Source of the DNA: Clostridia bacterium
GTDB taxonomy: Bacteria > Bacillota_A > Clostridia > Oscillospirales > CAG-272
Length of the DNA: 6,863 bases
Direction of reading: 5' to 3'
NCBI GenBank assembly: GCA_017407725.1
Contig: JAFQWB010000085.1
Coordinates: 1 to 6,863, forward strand
The translations under genes and the position numbers were made by a program. The notes beneath the pieces were generated by a model. It searched no databases, was not told the DNA's origin, and worked only from the letters and a program-made list of their open reading frames with translations. Below are positions 5,531-6,863 of the stretch, in pieces (position 1 is the stretch's first letter; every line of letters starts with the position of its first letter).

Positions 5531-6439
5531 ATGTCAAAGCTTTTAAGAGGACTTACAAGAGACGGTTCTGCACAGATACTCGTTCTCAATTCAAAGGAAA
5601 TAGTACTTAAGGCTCAGGAATACCACCACACCGCGCCCACATCAAGCGCGGCACTCGGAAGACTTCTCACCGCCACCTCTCTTATGGGTTGCACACTTAA
5701 GGAAAAGGGAAATTCTCTTTCGGTATCCTTCAAGGGCGACGGAGAGGGAGGAAACCTTGTTGCGGTATCCGACTATATGGGTAACGTAAGAGGATGTATG
5801 TCAAATCCCGATGCAGATCCCGAAAGATACAAAAACGGCAAGCTCAACGTGGCAAAGGTTGTCGGAAAGGGTCAGATCACCGTCATCAAGGACGTTGGCG
5901 AGAAGATACCCTACAACGGAATAACAGAGATCAAGACGGGCGAGATAGCAGAGGATATCGCAGGCTACTATGCAGAAAGCGAACAGATCCCCACTCTTTG
6001 CGCGCTCGGTGTTCTTATCGATACAGACGGAAAATGCAAGGCAGCAGGCGGAGTTATGGTTCAGCTTCTCCCCTTTGCCGCAGAAGAAACGATTGCAAGG
6101 CTTGAAGAAAACGCATCGAAGCTTAATAACCTTTCGTCGCTTTTTGACAAGGGCCTTTCAAACGAGGAGATCGCAAATATCGCACTTGAGGGAATCGAGT
6201 ACGATATCTTTGACGAATACGACGTCGGATACGTTTGTACCTGCTCCGAAGAAAGACACGCCTTCGGTCTTCTTTCGCTCAATCCCTACGAGCTCTGGAA
6301 TATGCTTATAAACGATAAGAAGATAGAAACGGTATGTCAGTTCTGCGGAACAAAGTATACCTTTGACGGTGACAAGATCGAAAAATACAGAAAAATCAAG
6401 GAAGCTCTTGCAAAGAAAGCGGAAGAAGAAAATATATAA
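5531..6439 (+). CDS. hslO: Hsp33 redox-regulated holdase chaperone
   Basis: 302 aa, close to E. coli Hsp33 (292). Hsp33 is a cytoplasmic holdase: reduced it binds zinc and is inactive; under oxidative stress plus unfolding its cysteines form disulphides and it binds unfolding proteins. The N-terminal chaperone domain spans about residues 1-190, with LGRLLTATSLMG (42-53), GDGEGGNLVAVSDYMGNVRG (69-88), GQITVIKD (114-121) and AAGGVMVQLLP (171-181). The linker follows, then the zinc/redox switch: C236-x-C238 and C269-x2-C272. The 30-residue gap between the pairs equals that of E. coli (C232, C234, C265, C268), so the switch should be functional. The tail is lysine- and glutamate-rich. A consensus promoter overlaps the murC end, so expression need not follow cell-wall synthesis. 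No strong terminator follows the stop. Confidence 0.96.
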   Translation: MSKLLRGLTRDGSAQILVLNSKEIVLKAQEYHHTAPTSSAALGRLLTATSLMGCTLKEKGNSLSVSFKGDGEGGNLVAVSDYMGNVRGCMSNPDADPERYKNGKLNVAKVVGKGQITVIKDVGEKIPYNGITEIKTGEIAEDIAGYYAESEQIPTLCALGVLIDTDGKCKAAGGVMVQLLPFAAEETIARLEENASKLNNLSSLFDKGLSNEEIANIALEGIEYDIFDEYDVGYVCTCSEERHAFGLLSLNPYELWNMLINDKKIETVCQFCGTKYTFDGDKIEKYRKIKEALAKKAEEENI

Positions 6440-6469
6440 AATTTTTTTCAACTTTTTTCAAAAAAGGTA
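6440..6469 (+). other. A/T-run spacer between hslO and the tRNA promoter
   Basis: This stretch holds long T- and A-runs and a short direct repeat, TTTTTTCAA at 6443-6451 and 6453-6461. There is no GC-containing stem, so hslO appears to lack a classical terminator. An AT-rich tract directly upstream of a strong -35 box could serve as an UP element for RNA polymerase alpha subunits. Confidence 0.4.
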
Positions 6470-6498
6470 TTGACAAACAAAAATCATTGTGATATAAT
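6470..6498 (+). promoter_or_regulatory. strong consensus promoter of the tRNA operon
   Basis: TTGACA (6470-6475), a 17-bp spacer and TATAAT (6493-6498), with a TGn extension (TGA at 6490-6492). Every element is consensus and the upstream tract is A/T-rich, as expected for stable-RNA promoters. The start site would lie near 6505. Confidence 0.93.
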
Positions 6499-6507
6499 CT
6501 AAATCGC

Positions 6508-6548
6508 CGCAGCGCGAGGGGGTAGTAATCCTCTCAAGCAACGTTGCG
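6508..6548 (+). other. structured leader of the tRNA operon
   Basis: CGCAGC (6508-6513) can pair with GTTGCG (6543-6548), and inside it GAGGGGG (6516-6522) can pair with TCCTCTC (6529-6535) around the loop TAGTAA. The stem stops 1 nt before the first base of tRNA-Val. It may guide 5' processing by RNase P. I recognise no tRNA, riboswitch or peptide in it. Confidence 0.5.
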
Positions 6549-6549
6549 T

Positions 6550-6622
6550 GGGAGCATAGCTCAGCTGGGAGAGCATCTGCCTTACAAGCAGAGGGTCATA
6601 GGTTCGAGCCCTATTGTTCCCA
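6550..6622 (+). tRNA. tRNA-Val (anticodon UAC)
   Basis: A complete cloverleaf of 73 nt. Acceptor GGGAGCA pairs with TGTTCCC (one G.U), followed by discriminator A. The D stem is GCTC/GAGC. The anticodon arm is TCTGC, loop CTTACAA, GCAGA, with TAC at 6583-6585, reading GUA and probably other valine codons. The T arm contains GGTTCGAGCCC. CCA is not encoded, so it must be added after transcription. Confidence 0.97.
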
Positions 6623-6625
6623 TTT

Positions 6626-6702
6626 GGTCCGGTAGTTCAGTTGGTTAGAACGCTAGCCTGTCACGCTAGAGGTCGTGGGTTCGAGTCCCATCCGGATCGC
6701 CA
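6626..6702 (+). tRNA. tRNA-Asp (anticodon GUC)
   Basis: A complete cloverleaf of 77 nt. Acceptor GGTCCGG pairs with CCGGATC (one G.U), discriminator G. The anticodon arm is CTAGC, loop CTGTCAC, GCTAG, with GTC at 6660-6662. The T arm contains GGGTTCGAGTCCC. Unlike its two neighbours, this gene encodes the 3' CCA (6700-6702). It starts 3 nt after tRNA-Val. Confidence 0.97.
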
Positions 6703-6704
6703 AC

Positions 6705-6777
6705 GCGGATTTAGCTCATTTGGTAGAGCGCGACCTTGCCAAGGTCGAGGTGGCGGGTTCGAGCCCCGTAATCCGCT
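6705..6777 (+). tRNA. tRNA-Gly (anticodon GCC)
   Basis: A complete cloverleaf of 73 nt. Acceptor GCGGATT pairs perfectly with AATCCGC, discriminator T. The D arm is GCTC...GAGC. The anticodon arm is CGACC, loop TTGCCAA, GGTCG, with GCC at 6738-6740. The T arm contains GGGTTCGAGCCC. CCA is not encoded. It starts 2 nt after tRNA-Asp. Its last 11 bases are part of the palindrome that continues through the terminator. Confidence 0.97.
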
Positions 6778-6830
6778 TGAAAACAAAGCACTGCAACAGC
6801 AGTGCTTTTTTGTTTTTCAAGCGGATTACG
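6767..6830. repeat. 64-nt near-palindrome from the tRNA-Gly 3' end across the terminator
   Basis: The left arm, 6767-6794, covers the last 11 nt of tRNA-Gly, its flank and the terminator's left stem. All 28 bases can pair with the right arm, 6799-6830, which has 4 extra T (one at 6813, three in the T-run). The outer 17 bp (6767-6783 against 6814-6830) are an exact inverted match. The pairing stops abruptly beyond both ends. It is far longer than a terminator needs. Confidence 0.85.
6785..6811 (+). terminator. rho-independent terminator of the tRNA operon
   Basis: AAAGCACTGC (6785-6794), loop AACA, GCAGTGCTTT (6799-6808) and a run of six T (6806-6811). It lies 7 nt after tRNA-Gly and closes the three-tRNA transcript. 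Confidence 0.93.
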
Positions 6831-6863
6831 TGTTGATTGCACTTGCCTTGCCCAAGGGGCATG
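6831..6863. other. unassigned right edge of the window
   Basis: These 33 nt hold no recognised gene. TGCC (6844-6847) faces GGCA (6858-6861) and CCTTG faces CAAGG, so a small hairpin is possible. A gene may begin or end just beyond the edge. Confidence 0.3.

Noticed and set aside
6440..6469. T- and A-runs after hslO as a rho-independent terminator
   Set aside because: There is no stem containing G-C pairs; only T and A homopolymers face each other with almost no loop.
6767..6830. Direct attL/attR-type integration site at tRNA-Gly
   Set aside because: The repeat is inverted, not direct, and no integrase gene is visible. It is kept only as one possibility in the palindrome finding.
6711..6863. 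Open frame on the - strand running from the window edge through the terminator into tRNA-Gly
   Set aside because: It is antisense to a certain tRNA and its terminator. Such shadows of tRNAs are often mis-annotated as proteins, and the translation resembles no family I know.

Overview
The window looks like chromosomal DNA from a low-to-middle GC Gram-positive bacterium, most likely an uncultured member of the Clostridia (Oscillospiraceae/Lachnospiraceae-like). The grounds are the strong preference for AGA arginine codons, AGGA-type ribosome binding sites, a spoVG gene next to murC, and a large clostridial-type U32 protein. All seven complete protein genes belong to recognisable core families. 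No transposase, phage gene, CRISPR array or toxin system is visible.

Layout. At 1-47 there may be the last codons of an upstream gene. Positions 50-3416 (+) hold a tight operon: a U32-family Fe-S RNA-hydroxylase-like protein, dut, maf and nth, with gaps of 2 and 4 nt and then an 11-nt overlap. The last three genes form a coherent set: dUTPase and Maf clean the nucleotide pool, and endonuclease III removes damaged pyrimidines from DNA. A hairpin at 3479-3504 with T-runs on both sides separates this operon from the convergent spoVG gene (3536-3820, -). A 260-nt AT-rich divergent region (3821-4080) carries the spoVG promoter and an 11-bp-phased direct repeat before murC (4081-5460, +). The hslO gene (Hsp33, 5531-6439, +) follows, with a full-consensus promoter whose -35 box lies inside the last codons of murC.

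The right end is a tRNA operon. A textbook promoter (TTGACA, 17 bp, extended TATAAT) and a structured leader precede tRNA-Val(UAC), tRNA-Asp(GUC) and tRNA-Gly(GCC), and a rho-independent terminator follows. The least ordinary structure in the window is here. The terminator is the core of a larger palindrome (6767-6830) whose left arm is the 3' end of tRNA-Gly plus its flank, and whose right arm is an exact 17-nt inverted copy of it. The last 33 nt could not be assigned.

I see no convincing new multi-gene system. The observations worth following are regulatory and structural: the tRNA-Gly palindrome, the promoter embedded in murC, the shared terminator, the phased repeat, and the compact build of the U32 protein.
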